Shown here in pieces: positions 4,602-5,422 of a stretch of 5,422 bases of DNA. Position numbers and translations under genes: made by a program. The stretch is from an uncultured Clostridia bacterium (GTDB lineage Bacteria; Bacillota; Clostridia; Oscillospirales; Ruminococcaceae), in contig CAMYUO010000158.1 in NCBI GenBank assembly GCA_947302065.1, forward strand, positions 1 to 5,422, written 5' to 3'. The notes under the pieces were generated by a model. The model had not been told where the DNA came from. It saw only the letters and a program-made list of their open reading frames with translations, and ran no database searches. How positions within the stretch are numbered: the stretch's first letter is position 1; each line of letters begins with the position of its first letter.

Positions 4602-5422
4602 ATGGTAAAGATATTCGCAGACAGCACCTGTGACCTGACGGATGAGCTGTTAAAGCGCTATGACATCACGCTGCTGCCGCTTTACATCATTCTCGGTGAG
4701 GATCAGTACAAGGACAGGGTGAACATCACGCCGCACGACATTTTCAAGTGGTCTGATGAGCACAAGACCACGCCGAAGACCTCGGCTGCGTCGCTTGAGG
4801 ACATCACCGAAAAGCTAAAGCCCGTGCTCGATGCGGGAGATGAGATAATCGCATTTTCTATCTCGCTGGAAATGTCGAACATGGGCAACGTTATCCGCCT
4901 TGCTGCGCAGGCTCTCGACGCAGAGGACAGGGTGCATTACATCGACTCACGCAACCTGTCAACAGGCATCGGTCACCTCGCTGTTGAGGCTGCCGTTATG
5001 GCGCAGAGCGGAATGAGCGCTGATGACATTGTTAATGAAATAAACAAGCTTATCCCGAGGGTAAGGTCGAGCTTTGTCGTGGACACGCTGACATATCTGC
5101 ACAGAGGCGGAAGATGCGGCGGTCTTGCAGCTCTTGCGGGCAGCGTGCTGCGCCTGCACCCGAAGATACACGTCAAGGACGGCGTTATGGGCGCAGGCAA
5201 AAAATACAGAGGAAAATACAGCGATATTATCCTCAACTACGCCAAGGAAATGGAGCCGGAGCTTTTGAAAGCAAAGCCCGACAGGGTCTTTGTCACCCAC
5301 CCGCCCTGCGACCAGGCTGTCGTTGACTCGGTGTGTGATTATCTCAGAGGTCTTGATCATTTCAACGAGGTGCTCGACACCGAGGCAGGCGGCGTTATCT
5401 CATCACACTGCGGTCCGGGAAC
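4602..5422 (+). CDS. DegV family fatty-acid-binding protein, 3' end cut by window edge
   Basis: An open frame of 273 codons runs off the right edge; family members are about 280-300 residues, so only a short tail is missing. DegV/FakB proteins bind a fatty acid and present it to the kinase FakA for phosphorylation and entry into phospholipid synthesis. Visible motifs are ADSTCDL (6-12), PKTSAAS (58-64), FSISLEMSNMGN (85-96), DSRNLSTG (115-122), VDTLTYLHRGGRCGG (160-174), KKYRGK (200-205), and the final SSHCGPG (267-273) with the conserved ligand-proximal His269. The ISLEMSNMGN segment replaces the more usual Ser-rich SSGLSGTYQ-type loop. Start ATG 4602-4604 has AAAGGAG 8 nt upstream; the ATG at 4595 is out of frame. 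The gene is transcribed divergently from the membrane-protein operon. No FakA kinase is in the window. The bound lipid cannot be inferred. Confidence 0.93.
   Translation, partial: MVKIFADSTCDLTDELLKRYDITLLPLYIILGEDQYKDRVNITPHDIFKWSDEHKTTPKTSAASLEDITEKLKPVLDAGDEIIAFSISLEMSNMGNVIRLAAQALDAEDRVHYIDSRNLSTGIGHLAVEAAVMAQSGMSADDIVNEINKLIPRVRSSFVVDTLTYLHRGGRCGGLAALAGSVLRLHPKIHVKDGVMGAGKKYRGKYSDIILNYAKEMEPELLKAKPDRVFVTHPPCDQAVVDSVCDYLRGLDHFNEVLDTEAGGVISSHCGPG

Overview
The window looks like ordinary chromosome from a low-to-mid GC Gram-positive anaerobe of the Clostridia, most probably a Ruminococcus-like member of the Oscillospiraceae. This placement is an inference. It rests on the single-chain glycyl-tRNA synthetase, a short glutamate 5-kinase without a PUA domain, strong AAGGAG-type ribosome binding sites, sigma-A-like promoters, and a DegV protein of the type common in these bacteria. 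No phage, plasmid, transposase, tRNA, rRNA or CRISPR array is visible.

Layout, left to right. The minus strand carries the 5' part of a glycyl-tRNA synthetase gene (1-398, cut by the left edge), with its own promoter at 423-450. Next come a structured intergenic repeat (491-679), proA (697-1950), proB (1974-2777), a complex inverted-repeat region in front of proB (2845-2962), and a second copy of the structured repeat (2960-3150). These are followed by a D-2-hydroxyacid dehydrogenase (3147-4100) and a 114-residue three-helix membrane protein (4081-4425). A divergent promoter region at 4426-4601 separates this minus-strand block from a plus-strand DegV-family fatty-acid-binding protein gene (4602 to the right edge).

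Function. ProB and ProA carry out the first two steps from glutamate to proline and are arranged proB-proA with a 23-nt gap, so they are almost certainly co-transcribed; proC is not in the window. The membrane protein and the dehydrogenase overlap by 20 nt and form a second minus-strand operon. DegV and the membrane-protein operon are driven from back-to-back promoters that both have 17-nt spacers and extended -10 elements.

The most notable content is non-coding. Two roughly 190-bp repeats, each at the 3' end of a minus-strand gene, fold into a chain of five hairpins. The differences between the copies inside the stems are mostly compensatory, so pairing is preserved. One copy supplies the stop codon of the dehydrogenase gene. 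The proB leader has several mutually exclusive helices and a hairpin whose whole 8-nt loop is complementary to a downstream segment, a possible pseudoknot or switch. None of these intergenic elements could be assigned to a named RNA family from the sequence alone.
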